Source: Sorangium cellulosum So ce56
Lineage (GTDB): Bacteria > Myxococcota_A > Polyangia > Polyangiales > Polyangiaceae
Direction: 5' to 3'
DNA length: 64,000 bases
Assembly (NCBI RefSeq): GCF_000067165.1
Contig: NC_010162.1
Span: 12,698,501-12,762,500 of the forward strand
Part shown: positions 24,401 to 32,947 of the stretch, piece after piece
How the letters are laid out: every line of letters starts with the position of its first letter
Position numbering within the stretch: the stretch's first letter is position 1
Program-made: the position numbers and the translations under genes
Notes under the pieces: generated by a model
Seen by the model: the letters and a program-made list of their open reading frames with translations, nothing else
The model's database searches: none
Told to the model about the DNA's origin: nothing

Positions 24401-26563
24401 CAGGCGGCCGACGCGCAGGTGGGCGGCGCACCTGTGCTCGTCCGCGATGAGGGCATAGGCCGCCTGCTGGACGCGGTCGTGCAAGAACTGGTAGGAGACG
24501 GCGAGCGACGCGTCGGTCGCGGGCTCACCGTGGGAGGGGTCTTCCGGGTGCACGAGCCGGTAGTCGGCGTCGATGGGGAGCAGGACCCCTTCCTGCATGG
24601 CCGCCCAGAGATCCTGCGCCGCCTGCGCGGCCGAAAGCTCGGAGATCGTCGCGAGCGTGCGCAGGTCGAACCGGTGCCCGATGCACGCGGCGAGCGTCAG
24701 GGCGCGCTGGGTGGGCGGCGCGAGCCTCTGCAGCTTGGCGATCATGAAGTCGGCGACGTTGTCCGTCACGGCCCGCGACTCGATGGCTGCGAGATCCCAT
24801 GTCCATCTGCCGGTCTCCGGATCGCAGAGGAGGAGCCCGTCGTCGCCCAGCATGCGCAGGAACTGCCCCATGAAGAACGGGTTGCCCAGCGTCTTGTCGT
24901 GGATGAGCTCGGAGAGCTGGGCGACGTCCTGCGCCGCGCGTCCGAGGGCGTCCGAGGCGAGCGCCGTCGCGTCGTCCTGCGAGAGCGGGGCGAGGGGGAT
25001 GTCGGTCACGGCCGCGCCCGCGGCGCGGACGGCGTCGAGGGTGATGACGAGCGGGTGCGCCGGGCTCACCTCGTTGTCGCGGTAGGCCCCGACGACCAGG
25101 AGATGGCGTGTGTCGGCGTCGGTGAGCAGGAGCCTGAGCAGCCTGAGCGACGCCGGGTCCGCCCACTGGAGGTCGTCGAGGAACAGGACGAGCGGGTGCG
25201 ACGGAGCGGCGAACACGCCAAGGAAGCTCCGGAACACCATGTCGAAGCGGTTCTGCGACTCGGAGGGGCCGAGCGCCGCGACCGCGGGCGCCTCGCCGAC
25301 GATGAGCGCGAGCTCGGGGATGAGGTCGACGAGGAGCCCGGCGTTCGGGCCGAGCGCCGCGCCGAGCTCCGCTCTCCAGTGGGCCAGCGCGTCTGTCCGC
25401 TCGGAGAGGAGCTGCTGCACGAGCCCCCTGAACGCCTGGACGACCGAGGCGCAGGGCACGCCGCGGTTCAGCTGATCGAACTTGCCGTGGGCGAAGTGGC
25501 CGCCGACCCTGGCGATGGCCTTGTAGGTCTCGTGGACCAGCGCGCTCTTGCCGACGCCGGAGTAGCCTGAAACGAGCACGAGCTCCGCGGCGCCCGCGCG
25601 GGCCCGCTCGAAGGCGACCAGGAGCCGGTCCCGCTCCGCGTCCCGGCCGTAGATCTTCTGCGGGACGCGCAGCTCGTGGCTGCGATCGCGCTGACCGACG
25701 GGGAAGGGGTGGACCCGGCCCGTCTGCTCGAGGGAGCGCAGGCACTCCGCGAGGTCTGCCTTGACGCCGTACGCGCTCTGGTAGCGGTCCTCGGGCGCCT
25801 TGGCGAGGAGCTTCATGACGATCTCGGAGACCGGCCGGGGGACATCCCCGCGGAGCTCGTGCGGCGGGGCGGGCTGCCGCGCGATGTGGCTGTAGAGGAC
25901 GTCCACCGGATCGCCGTCGGGGAACGGCAGGGCTCCGGTCAGCATTTCATACAGCGTGACGCCGAACGAGTAGAGGTCGGCGCGGTAGTCGATGCCCCTG
26001 TTCATGCGCCCGGTCTGCTCGGGCGACATGTACGCGAGCGTGCCTTGCAGGGTGGACGCCGAGGTCGACTGTTGCAACTCCTGCTTGAGCCGCGACGAGG
26101 CGCCGAAGTCGATGAGCGTGGCGCGGCGCAGGTCCGCGCTGACGATGATGTTGCTGGGATTGATGTCCTTGTGCGTGACGTGACAGCGGTGCACCGCGCC
26201 GATGGCGTCGGCGATGGCCGTCGAGAGCGCCAGCGCCGCGCGGAGATCCAGCCGGCGATCGTCGAGGATCGCCCTCAGGGTCGTGCCCTCGACCGCCTCC
26301 GTGACGAGGGCGAGGCCGCCGCGCGTCCTCTCGAGCGAGCACACCCTCACCACGGACTCGAGATCCAGATCGCGCAGGAGGCTGAACTCGTGCCGCAACA
26401 GGGCGAGATCGCGGACGCTCGGGTGCTCCCCCTTCAGCGTCTTGATGACGACCGGCCGCTGATCCGCGGCGCGGCGGCCACGGTAAACCTGGGTCTTGCC
26501 GCCCTCATGGATCAGCTGCTCGACGACGTGTCCTGGCAGATCGAACGGTGCTGTGGTGGTCAT
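21437..26563 (-). CDS. Ser/Thr kinase fused to STAND ATPase, TPR, GAF and STAS domains
   Basis: The protein has 1708 residues from the ATG at 26561-26563; an upstream start at 26602 would add 13. Domains in order: a kinase (about 1-280; VIK with K41, HKDINPSN with D133, DFG at 152-154, but a weak Gly loop HEGGKTQVY); an AAA_16/STAND ATPase (Walker A GYSGVGKS at 333-340, LFLDDLQWAD as Walker B); a long helical TPR-like region; a GAF domain (about 1340-1500, near ISSELVLGKALDRVM); a coiled coil (about 1500-1580); and a C-terminal STAS domain. In the STAS motif the phosphorylatable Ser/Thr after Asp is replaced (HVDAGVA), so antagonist-type phosphorylation there seems lost. It is probably a cytosolic sensor kinase; the ligand is unknown. 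Confidence 0.9.
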   Translation of the reverse strand: MTTTAPFDLPGHVVEQLIHEGGKTQVYRGRRAADQRPVVIKTLKGEHPSVRDLALLRHEFSLLRDLDLESVVRVCSLERTRGGLALVTEAVEGTTLRAILDDRRLDLRAALALSTAIADAIGAVHRCHVTHKDINPSNIIVSADLRRATLIDFGASSRLKQELQQSTSASTLQGTLAYMSPEQTGRMNRGIDYRADLYSFGVTLYEMLTGALPFPDGDPVDVLYSHIARQPAPPHELRGDVPRPVSEIVMKLLAKAPEDRYQSAYGVKADLAECLRSLEQTGRVHPFPVGQRDRSHELRVPQKIYGRDAERDRLLVAFERARAGAAELVLVSGYSGVGKSALVHETYKAIARVGGHFAHGKFDQLNRGVPCASVVQAFRGLVQQLLSERTDALAHWRAELGAALGPNAGLLVDLIPELALIVGEAPAVAALGPSESQNRFDMVFRSFLGVFAAPSHPLVLFLDDLQWADPASLRLLRLLLTDADTRHLLVVGAYRDNEVSPAHPLVITLDAVRAAGAAVTDIPLAPLSQDDATALASDALGRAAQDVAQLSELIHDKTLGNPFFMGQFLRMLGDDGLLLCDPETGRWTWDLAAIESRAVTDNVADFMIAKLQRLAPPTQRALTLAACIGHRFDLRTLATISELSAAQAAQDLWAAMQEGVLLPIDADYRLVHPEDPSHGEPATDASLAVSYQFLHDRVQQAAYALIADEHRCAAHLRVGRLMLASQRGEPQEEQLFDTVNHLNYGAALIADPGERDLLARLNLRAGRKAKGSTAYGAAAEYFSAGRSALGDDGASGDHALRWALTLEAAECEYLCGRFTEAEALFQRLLEVAASDLDRARVQSLRMKLYQVAGRYDEGVTVGQEALRLFGVEIPGASEEIGAAVSAEVAQIPESMAGRSIEDILHAPLLADEQIRAVINLLADCAPCAYIGRPGVFPLIALKMLNLSLRHGNTEASCFAYSVYGFMLVAAFGDIPSGFRFSEMSIRLNEKLGDVALRGTLLHLHGDHINFWVQHIRNDLPILERAFLACIEAGDLVYASYLAFETVWQVYEKGDPLAEVDRVAERFASFARKTGNHAVLETIRLEQQFLRSLKGLTAADASLNEEGSAEFSEEACLAALTRASFGCGIAFYHIIRLILLYSHGRLEEALAAAEAARPVLGAVMAMPIEATYHFYLALTLVALGERDARERERHAGALSASLEKLELWARHCPDNFRVKLVLVLAEAARASGRDVEAMGLYDDAIDAARQSEFVQYEALASELAGLYYARKGRRRIATLYLDAAMHAYRQWGAERKATELVRQHGLDPLPIARGPAAEHEKAAARTSSLSVSHPLLHKLADVAAVLQTTQAISSELVLGKALDRVMRAVLASAGGQRGFLVLAREERLFIEASVTIDPESVEVELRRPLEESSALPVSVVHYVARTRELLILDDAAASPRFAADPYLAAHRPRSVMGLPLVHQNRLTGVLYVENALASGAFTPEQTELLRLLGAQVAAALENAQLYGRLQEVSDRHRDMNDRLESEVQRRTEELFSLNERLSQKADELNRANELLLEELRERERAEQARAALQEEIIGVQRLRLSEMATPIIPITDRVLVMPLIGTMDAARAAQVLEATLAGVERHNPSIVIIDITGLKHVDAGVADSLIRTASALRLLGAQAVLTGMQPEVARALTQGGIDLRGLITRSTLQSAIAHAITPSPAARPR

Positions 26564-26846
26564 ACGTCCTTGCGCTCCACCTCGTGATGGCCTCGTCCGC
26601 ACGTCTCGTGCGGCCGGGTACGTCCGGGGAGGATCAGTATAGGGCGGTCTTCTGCGGATTCACCCAGGGAGTGCACAGGAGGGGGGCTCGACGTGCGCTG
26701 TGTCACGCTGCAGCGTCGCGTTGCTTGTCGTTGTTTGTGATGCCGAGTACTCGACGCGAAGGGCCCGGGTTCGTTCCTGGGCGCGGGTGAGGTGTTCCCG
26801 GGCCTGCGGTGTGTGCGCGAGCAAGGACCAGCCTGGCGACGCGGCG

Positions 26847-28316
26847 CTAGGGTGGCTGCACGACCGCGAGGAGGCCGCTCGGCTGCGACGCGAGATCGAG
26901 CGTCGGATCGACGAGGTCGCGGAGGGGACCTCCGTTCAGCGACGCGATGACCTTGGCCGTGACGATGGGCCGCACCCCGGAGTCCTTTTGCAAGCGATCG
27001 GCCACGTGGTGCGCGAAGTCGACGAGCATGTCGGGCCGCGCGGACATCTCCCCGAGCTGGCGGTCCGTGAGCCAGGCCTCGACGTCGAGCGGCTCGCGCA
27101 CGCCGGTCCTCGGATCCAGCACGTGAATCCCGAGCTCGCTCACGTTCTTGTCGCGCAGCTTCATGCGCCACGAGAAGCGGTGTCCGGCCTCGTTCCAGGC
27201 GACGTCGCCCGGATAGACCCAGTGCCGGAGCGGCACCACGAGGTGGAACAGGAGATATCCGTGGAGCAGCGCGAGCGGCAGCGCGCTCCGGCGCGGCGCG
27301 GCGGGCGAGGGGGCGCGGGCGGCGTCGCCGGGGGCGTCCGCGCCCTTGAACAGGAAGGGCAGCCGCCGCCTCGGCCACGAGGGATCGCCGAACAGCGCGA
27401 GCGAGGCGATCATCGCGTAGGGGAAGATACCGATCTTGAACAGGAGGGCGTTGGAGAGGTTGAACGCCACGGCGAGCGCCGCCCCGAAGGGGAAGGTGCG
27501 CCGGGAGAAGAGCAGGAAGCCCATCGAGAGGTCGATGAAGAGCCCGGCATACGAGAGCGCGAGCCCTGCTGCCTGTGAGGCCAGGAGCGGTCCGACGAGG
27601 GGCGCGTCGCCGTGCGCGGCGAGCCACGTGGTGAGCGGCTGCCCCCGGAGCCAGTCGCCGTTCAGCTTCGCGACGCCGCCGTAGAAGTAGACGATGGCGA
27701 TCTGGGCCTTCAGGGCGAAGAGATAGAAGCGCGGCACGGTCTCCGCCGGAGTGTCACGCGCCGCCCCGGCGGGCGAGGCGCGCCGCGCGCGGAGGCGATC
27801 CAGCGAGAGCGCGCGGTGCGCCGGGGCGGCGGCGAGCAGCAGGCCGAGGAGGCAGAGGAGATAGAGGTGGTTGAGGTATTGCGCCTTGTCGAGGAGGAAG
27901 ACATAGGTGAGCGCGGCGCAGAGGAGCGCGGCGCTCACCCGGTAGAAGAGCCCGACGGCGCAGAGCAGCGCGAGGACGAAGAGGGCGCCGAAGTGCCAGT
28001 ACATCCCAGTCCCGCCCCACGGGCGGACGAAGGGGACGAAGCTGAAGAAGAAGCCAGGCTCGATGTAATAGCGGTAGATCCGATCGTGGAGGGCGTACCG
28101 GACGACCTCCCACGCGATCAGGGCGCCATAGCCGGCGCGGAAGACGGCGAGCGAGGCGGCGTCGACCTCGGCGCTGAGGTAGGCCGCCCAGCGCCGCGCG
28201 AGGGGGCTCCTAGTGGTCGTGGTGATGGTGGGGGTGGTGCTTGTGCTTGTGCTTGTGCTTGTGCTTGCCGTGAACGTGGATGTGGACCGGTCGGCCGTCG
28301 TCATCGTCGTCGTCAT
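26847..28316 (-). CDS. HTTM-domain membrane protein (vitamin K-dependent gamma-carboxylase-like)
   Basis: The protein has 489 residues. After an odd Ser/Thr-rich N-terminus of about 35 residues comes a multi-pass membrane domain with HTTM features: FFFSFVPFVRPWGG, LDKAQYLNHLYLLCLL, FYLFALKAQIAIVYFYGGVAKLN and WLRGQPLTTW. A soluble C-terminal part follows from about residue 380 (RFSWRMKLRDKN). Bacterial HTTM proteins are related to gamma-glutamyl carboxylase, but the substrate is unknown here. The first 107 bases overlap the end of the upstream lipoprotein gene in another frame; the only in-frame ATGs are at 28316 and 28304. The Ser/Thr leader is the alternate reading of the neighbour's Lys/His repeat. 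Confidence 0.8.
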   Translation of the reverse strand: MTTTMTTADRSTSTFTASTSTSTSTSTTPTITTTTRSPLARRWAAYLSAEVDAASLAVFRAGYGALIAWEVVRYALHDRIYRYYIEPGFFFSFVPFVRPWGGTGMYWHFGALFVLALLCAVGLFYRVSAALLCAALTYVFLLDKAQYLNHLYLLCLLGLLLAAAPAHRALSLDRLRARRASPAGAARDTPAETVPRFYLFALKAQIAIVYFYGGVAKLNGDWLRGQPLTTWLAAHGDAPLVGPLLASQAAGLALSYAGLFIDLSMGFLLFSRRTFPFGAALAVAFNLSNALLFKIGIFPYAMIASLALFGDPSWPRRRLPFLFKGADAPGDAARAPSPAAPRRSALPLALLHGYLLFHLVVPLRHWVYPGDVAWNEAGHRFSWRMKLRDKNVSELGIHVLDPRTGVREPLDVEAWLTDRQLGEMSARPDMLVDFAHHVADRLQKDSGVRPIVTAKVIASLNGGPLRDLVDPTLDLASQPSGLLAVVQPP

Positions 28317-29226
28317 CGTGGACCACCACCACGCCAGGAGCCCTGTTGACCCTCACATCCACGTTCCACGCCGTCGCCACCACGACGTTCACGGCCGGCG
28401 CGCTCGGGCCGACGACGACGTGCACGCCGGGGCGGTAGCCGACGAGCACCACGTCGGCGTGCGTCGGGTGCGCCACGACGACCGTGAGCTTCACCGGGTT
28501 GACCTTCGCCGCGACCTTGCCGACGCAGTAGAGGCCGCCCGGGCCGGGGGTGAGCACGACGAGCTCGGAGCCCTGTCCCACGAAGCCGAGCTTGATCTTG
28601 CGGTCGCCGACGGGGACCGGCTTCAGGTCCGCGTCGAGGACGTAGACCCTGACCTGACCGGAGGCCTTGTCGGCGACGACCTCGATCGTGTCGTCGCCGA
28701 CCACCTGGATCACCCCGCCGTTCGGGCCCGTCTTGCCTGGGGGGATGGGCCTCTTCTCGGCCTTTCTCGCGCCCTCGACGATGACCTTCGTGCCCCCGGA
28801 GGGCACGTGGAGCGTGCCATTCCACGGCTTCCCGGAGACGATGATGTTGTACTTCACCTCGGTGAGATCGGCCTCGAGCTTGGGCCCGGTCGCGACGAGG
28901 AGCCCTGTCTTCGCGTCGAGCGCGAGCGGGGCCTGCGCGTCGCCGTTCGGCCCTTTCCAGGTGAGCGTGCCGCTCACGTCCTTGTCGATGGGTTTGCCGT
29001 CAGGCGCCTTCACGATCGCCTTCACTGTGCCATCGGGCGCGAAATCCCACCCGACCGAGCCGCCGTCGTGCTCCTCGGTCAACGGATCTTCGATCGCCAC
29101 GGGGACCGCCTGGACCGACTCCTCGGTCACGCTGGCCTCGGCGGTGGTCTTGCACCCTGCCGCGAAGGGGCTGCCGGCGATCAAGGTGGCCAGGGCCACC
29201 ACGGAAAGGATGCTCTTGGCTTGCAT
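28210..29226 (-). CDS. Lipoprotein with a Lys/His-rich C-terminal tail
   Basis: The protein has 338 residues. A lipoprotein signal ends at PFAAGC (Cys 23). The start ATG at 29224-29226 has GGAGG 5 nt upstream. The body has beta-rich Ig-like segments (GTLTWKGPNGDAQAPLALD, GRNLHVPSG-like) and resembles a surface or periplasmic scaffold; no family is recognised. The C-terminus has an Asp run (seven D) and then a tail of alternating Lys-His and His residues (GKHKHKHKHKHHPHHHHDH), a probable metal-binding segment. The 3' end overlaps the HTTM gene by 107 bases, so the two are likely an operon with a shared role, perhaps substrate and membrane enzyme, which is speculative. Confidence 0.75.
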   Translation of the reverse strand: MQAKSILSVVALATLIAGSPFAAGCKTTAEASVTEESVQAVPVAIEDPLTEEHDGGSVGWDFAPDGTVKAIVKAPDGKPIDKDVSGTLTWKGPNGDAQAPLALDAKTGLLVATGPKLEADLTEVKYNIIVSGKPWNGTLHVPSGGTKVIVEGARKAEKRPIPPGKTGPNGGVIQVVGDDTIEVVADKASGQVRVYVLDADLKPVPVGDRKIKLGFVGQGSELVVLTPGPGGLYCVGKVAAKVNPVKLTVVVAHPTHADVVLVGYRPGVHVVVGPSAPAVNVVVATAWNVDVRVNRAPGVVVVHDDDDDDDGRPVHIHVHGKHKHKHKHKHHPHHHHDH

Positions 29227-29825
29227 CAAAGCCTCCAAGCGCAGGAGGGTATCGCAACCGCCGCGCCGCGTCTGCACGAACCGCCTCGCGCTGCGGCGAA
29301 GGGGGTCATGGGCGACGACATTGGAGGTGCGGTGACCACTTCGCCCGTGATCGTCGCTCGTGCGTGCCCCGGCGTGAGATCGTAGGGTTCGAAGAAGCGT
29401 TGTGCAGAGTGCCAAATGGGGTGACGAGCGCTGTGAACGCTCGTTGCGGTTCGTCAGGTGCGATGGCGAGCGTTGCGGGCGGCCCTGGCGGTTCGTCAGG
29501 CCCGATCGCGAGCGTTGCGGGCGGCCCTGGCGGTTCGTCAGGCCCGATCGCGAGCGTTGCGGGCGGCCCTGGCGGTCCGCCAGGCCCGATCGCGAGCGTT
29601 GTGGACGCCTCCGGCGGCCCGCCTGCCGCCCTCCCACGCCTCCGGGGCGCCCGGTCGTACGCCTCGCCGAGGTGCGCGCCAGGGCCTGCTGCCGGCGCGA
29701 AGCGTGTGGCCGCGGCGCCCGGCGCCGCTCGGCTCACGGCAACGAGGTGAGCGTCTGCGGGCTCCGGTACGCTTCCCGCCTACACGTTGGGCACGGCCTG
29801 GACCTTCTGGTACAGGAGGACGGTC
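29227..29825. other. Intergenic region with a tandem-repeat block
   Basis: 599 bases between the lipoprotein gene (minus) and the ATPase gene (plus) contain the 42-bp tandem repeats at 29449-29616. An aggagg ribosome site for the ATPase lies at 29814-29819. GGTACGCTT at 29766-29774 resembles GGTACGCTT at 43239-43247, also upstream of a gene, and could be a -10 region. Nothing else was recognised. Confidence 0.5.
29449..29616. repeat. 42-bp tandem repeat, about four copies
   Basis: Three near-identical 42-base units begin at 29449, 29491 and 29533, and a diverged fourth at 29575. The unit begins GTTCGTCAGG and ends GCGGCCCTGGCG. The last 20 or so bases of a further half copy precede the block. 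Copies 2 and 3 are identical, suggesting recent expansion. The array lies about 210 bases upstream of the Septu-like ATPase gene. No open frame with a ribosome site uses it. Confidence 0.85.
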
Positions 29826-31121
29826 ATGCTGCGCACCCTGGAACTCGTGGACGTCGGACCAGCCCCCGAGCTGCACCTGGAGCTCGGCCGGCGGCTCAAC
29901 GTGATGACGGGGGACAACGGCCTCGGAAAGAGCTTCGTACTGGACGTGATCTGGTGGGCGCTGTCGGGGACCTGGGCAGGGAGCCCTGCATGGCCGCTGG
30001 GCGGAGCAAAAGAGCCCAAAATATCCTATGAAATGGATGACGGTACCGGCAACGCGTCCTGGTTCCAGTTCGAGTCCCAAGGGTGGAGCGAAGCCCCTAC
30101 GCGGGCTGGCGCGCTCGTGTTGTATGCGCGGGCGGATGGCTCCTTCGCCTTGTGGGATCCAGCTCGCAACCTCGATCCGGAGGACTACAAGCGACCACGC
30201 GGATCGAAGCAGACCTCTCTGTTCGCTGGCTCAGGTACCACGCGACGCCCGCCAGCGTACCTCTTCGATCCTGATGAAATCTTGGACGGTAAAACGCATC
30301 AGGGGAAGACCGTCTGCAATGGTCTCATCCGCGACTGGGTGAGCTGGCAGGAGAAGAAGCCCGAGACACAGGGGGGACGAGCATTTCGGCATCTTTGTGA
30401 GGCTCTCGAGCAGCTCTCCCCCAACCCGCAGGCGGGCGCCGAGACGATCCTCGCTGGCAAACCGGTCCGCCTCTTCTTGGACGACACGCGCGAATTCCCC
30501 ACCATCGATACCGGCTACGGAGAGGTGCCGGTGATCCACGCCTCCGCTGGGATGCGACGCATCATCAGCCTCGCGTACCTGATCGTCTGGGCGTGGCACG
30601 AGCACGTGGAGGCGAGCCGTCTGCTGAAGCAGGAGCCTATGAGCGAGCTCGTCTTTCTCGTGGACGAGGTCGAGAACCACCTCCACCCGGAGTGGCAGCG
30701 CCGCATCGCTCCGGCGCTCCTCAGGGTGCTAGAGGCCCTCGCTCCGTCGATGCGCGTCCAAGCGCACCTCACGACGCACGCGCCGATGGTCCTCGCGTCG
30801 CTCGAGCCCTGCTTCGATCCAGAGCAGGACAAGCTCTTCGTGTTCGACCTCGAGGCGCGCACCGTCGCGCTCCGAGAGGTGCCCTGGGCGCGCTTCGGTG
30901 ATGCGTCCCGCTGGCTCACGTCGCCTGCGTTCAACCTCCGTCGCGCGCGGTCGATCGAAGCGGAGCAGGCGATCGACGATGCGAGCGCGCTCATGCGCGG
31001 GGAAGAGCCTCGCCGTTCCAGGACGCGCGAGGAGGTCGACCGCGCTCTCCACGACACGCTCGCCGATCAAGATCCGTTCTGGGCCCGATGGCGGGCCTTC
31101 GTCGAGGAGGGCGGAACGTGA
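29826..31121 (+). CDS. AAA/SMC-like ATPase, PtuA-like (Septu-type defence)
   Basis: The protein has 431 residues and no signal peptide. The ATG at 29826 has AGGAGG 6 nt upstream. Walker A is GDNGLGKS (29-36). An ABC-like signature region (HASAGMRR), a Walker B (LVFLVDEVENHLHP) and a switch histidine (LTTHAPMV) follow in order. This is the layout of SMC/OLD-type ATPases without a TOPRIM domain. It overlaps the following HNH gene by 4 bases. An ATPase of this type paired with an HNH nuclease is the arrangement of Septu (PtuA/PtuB), in which the ATPase controls the nuclease. A Gabija-like system is less likely, since no UvrD helicase or TOPRIM domain is present. Function as defence is inferred. 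Confidence 0.75.
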   Translation: MLRTLELVDVGPAPELHLELGRRLNVMTGDNGLGKSFVLDVIWWALSGTWAGSPAWPLGGAKEPKISYEMDDGTGNASWFQFESQGWSEAPTRAGALVLYARADGSFALWDPARNLDPEDYKRPRGSKQTSLFAGSGTTRRPPAYLFDPDEILDGKTHQGKTVCNGLIRDWVSWQEKKPETQGGRAFRHLCEALEQLSPNPQAGAETILAGKPVRLFLDDTREFPTIDTGYGEVPVIHASAGMRRIISLAYLIVWAWHEHVEASRLLKQEPMSELVFLVDEVENHLHPEWQRRIAPALLRVLEALAPSMRVQAHLTTHAPMVLASLEPCFDPEQDKLFVFDLEARTVALREVPWARFGDASRWLTSPAFNLRRARSIEAEQAIDDASALMRGEEPRRSRTREEVDRALHDTLADQDPFWARWRAFVEEGGT

Positions 31122-31849
31122 TCCGGGTCGAGCTGCTCCCGGAGCCGACGAGCTTCGATGAAGAGGTGCGGGCGCCCGGCAACGCGTGGCTCGCGCAGCA
31201 TCCGGACGCGCCGCCGGAGGCCATGCCGGCGCTCTGGCGCCCGATGACCCACCTCCTCGCCGATGGGTTCAATCATCGCTGCGGCTACTCGGCGATGTGG
31301 ACCCCCCGGGGCACGGTCGATCACTACCTGAGCCGCTCCACGCACCCCGAGAGGACGTACGATTGGGACAATTATCGGTTCGCGTCCGGGGAGATGAACA
31401 GCAGGAAGGGGACGTGGAACGACCGCGTGCTCGACCCCTTCGAGATCGAGGACGGCTGGTTCGAGATCCTCCTGCCGTCGCTCGAGCTCGTGATGGTCGA
31501 GGAGCTCATCCCCGCCGAGCAGCGCGATCGGGCTCGCTTCACGCTGAAGACGCTGCGTTTGCAGGACGACGACGGCATCCTCGAGCAACGCCAGTCGTGG
31601 TACGACGAATTTTTGAACGGCGAGGTGACGCTCTCGTGGCTTTCCAGGAAAGCCCCCCTGATCGGTAAAGCCGTGCAACGCCGCCTGGGAGGTCTTGATC
31701 CCGCAACGATCGCCGACGACGAGACGCACTGGCGGTGGTTCCTCGAAGAGGACCTCACGCTGAAGGGATTGCGCCGCAGGGCTCCGCGCCTGGCTGAGGC
31801 CGTCGAGACGGCGCTTCGGCGGCCTGACCGGCGGCGTGCGGGAGGCTGA
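31118..31849 (+). CDS. HNH-nuclease-like protein, PtuB-like
   Basis: The protein has 243 residues starting with GTG at 31118, inside the GTGA overlap with the ATPase stop; GGAGG 7 nt upstream supports it. The central region matches the HNH plan: CGYSAMWTPRGTVDHYLSRS (C55, H69), YDWDNYRFASGEMNSRKG (W83, N94, K97). Compared with usual Septu nucleases, the second CxxC pair is not visible (CGYS and SGEM replace it), so zinc binding may be reduced while the catalytic His-Asn pair remains. The C-terminus is helical and charged. It probably cleaves nucleic acid when its ATPase partner signals infection, by analogy with PtuB. Confidence 0.65.
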   Translation: MIRVELLPEPTSFDEEVRAPGNAWLAQHPDAPPEAMPALWRPMTHLLADGFNHRCGYSAMWTPRGTVDHYLSRSTHPERTYDWDNYRFASGEMNSRKGTWNDRVLDPFEIEDGWFEILLPSLELVMVEELIPAEQRDRARFTLKTLRLQDDDGILEQRQSWYDEFLNGEVTLSWLSRKAPLIGKAVQRRLGGLDPATIADDETHWRWFLEEDLTLKGLRRRAPRLAEAVETALRRPDRRRAGG

Positions 31850-31906
31850 CCAGGCCTTCCCCCCAGCGACTCTTCGGGCTAGCGTCCCGGACGAGCCCGT
31901 CCTGCC

Positions 31907-32947
31907 ATGTCCCAGCGCGTCTATGTCGGCCTCGTCGGCTACGGCCTCGCCGGCGCCGTTTTCCACGCCCCGCTGATACGGTCCGTCTCTCGGCTACGCC
32001 TCGCCGCCATCGCGACCCGCCGGGAGGGCCAGGTCATGGCCGACCACTCGGGCGTCGCCGTGCATCCGACGCCCGAGGTGCTGATCGCCGAGCCGGGGAT
32101 CGACCTCGTGGTCATCGCCTCGCCCAACGAGACCCACTTCCCGCTCGCGCGCGCCGCGCTCGAGGCGGGCAAGCACGTGGTCGTCGACAAGCCGTTCACG
32201 ATCACGAGCGCCGAGGCCGACGAGCTCATCGCGCTGGCCGCGCGCCGGGGCCGGCTCCTCTCGGTCTTCCAGAACCGCCGCTGGGACGCGGACTTCCGCA
32301 CCGTGCGCAGCTGCATCGAGCAGGGCCTGCTCGGCGAGGTGGCCTCGTACGAGGCGCACTTCGATCGCTTCCGCCCCGCCATCAAGCAGGGTTGGCGAGA
32401 GCAGGAGGCGCCGGGCTCGGGGATCCTGTACGACCTCGGCGCGCACCTGATCGACCAGGCGCTCGTGCTCTTCGGCCTGCCGCGCGCGGTGACCGCCGAC
32501 GTCCTCGCGCAGCGCTCCGGGGCGCGCACGGTGGACTATTTCCACCTGACGCTCGATTACGGCAAGCGCCGGGTGATCGTGCGCTCCTCGACGCTGGTGC
32601 CCGAGCCGGGGCCGCGCTTCGCGGTCCATGGCGACGGCGGGAGCTTCCTCAAGTACGGGATCGACGGCCAGGAGGACGCCCTCAAGGCGGGCGTTCGCCC
32701 GGGCGTACCGGAGTGGGGGCGGGAGGACCCGCGCTGGTTCGGCACGCTCGTCACGGCGGGCGGCGAGCGCCGCGCGATCGAGAGCCTGCCCGGCGCCTAC
32801 GAGGCCTATTACGAGGGCATCGCGGCGGCGATCCTCGACGGCGTCCCGCCGCCGGTGCGCGCCGAGGAGGCGCGCGACGTGATCCGCGTCATCGAGGCCG
32901 CGATGAAGAGCGCGGCCGAGCGGCGGACGATACCGCTGTGGGCGTGA
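31907..32947 (+). CDS. Gfo/Idh/MocA-family oxidoreductase
   Basis: The protein has 346 residues. The N-terminal Rossmann domain starts VGLVGYGLAGAVFHAPLI, followed by IDLVVIASPNETHF and the family signature HVVVDKPF with its catalytic lysine. The C-terminal substrate domain has GSGILYDLGAHLIDQAL, where the Asp and His normally complete the active site. The layout is closest to sugar or inositol dehydrogenases that use NAD(P) (YdgJ/IolW-like); the exact substrate cannot be assigned. The ATG follows CTAGCG at 31879-31884, a plausible -10 element. It probably stands alone, with 57 bases after the nuclease gene. Confidence 0.85.
   Translation: MSQRVYVGLVGYGLAGAVFHAPLIRSVSRLRLAAIATRREGQVMADHSGVAVHPTPEVLIAEPGIDLVVIASPNETHFPLARAALEAGKHVVVDKPFTITSAEADELIALAARRGRLLSVFQNRRWDADFRTVRSCIEQGLLGEVASYEAHFDRFRPAIKQGWREQEAPGSGILYDLGAHLIDQALVLFGLPRAVTADVLAQRSGARTVDYFHLTLDYGKRRVIVRSSTLVPEPGPRFAVHGDGGSFLKYGIDGQEDALKAGVRPGVPEWGREDPRWFGTLVTAGGERRAIESLPGAYEAYYEGIAAAILDGVPPPVRAEEARDVIRVIEAAMKSAAERRTIPLWA

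Noticed and set aside
29449..29616. CRISPR array
   Set aside because: Units are directly adjacent with no unique spacers, so this is a tandem repeat.
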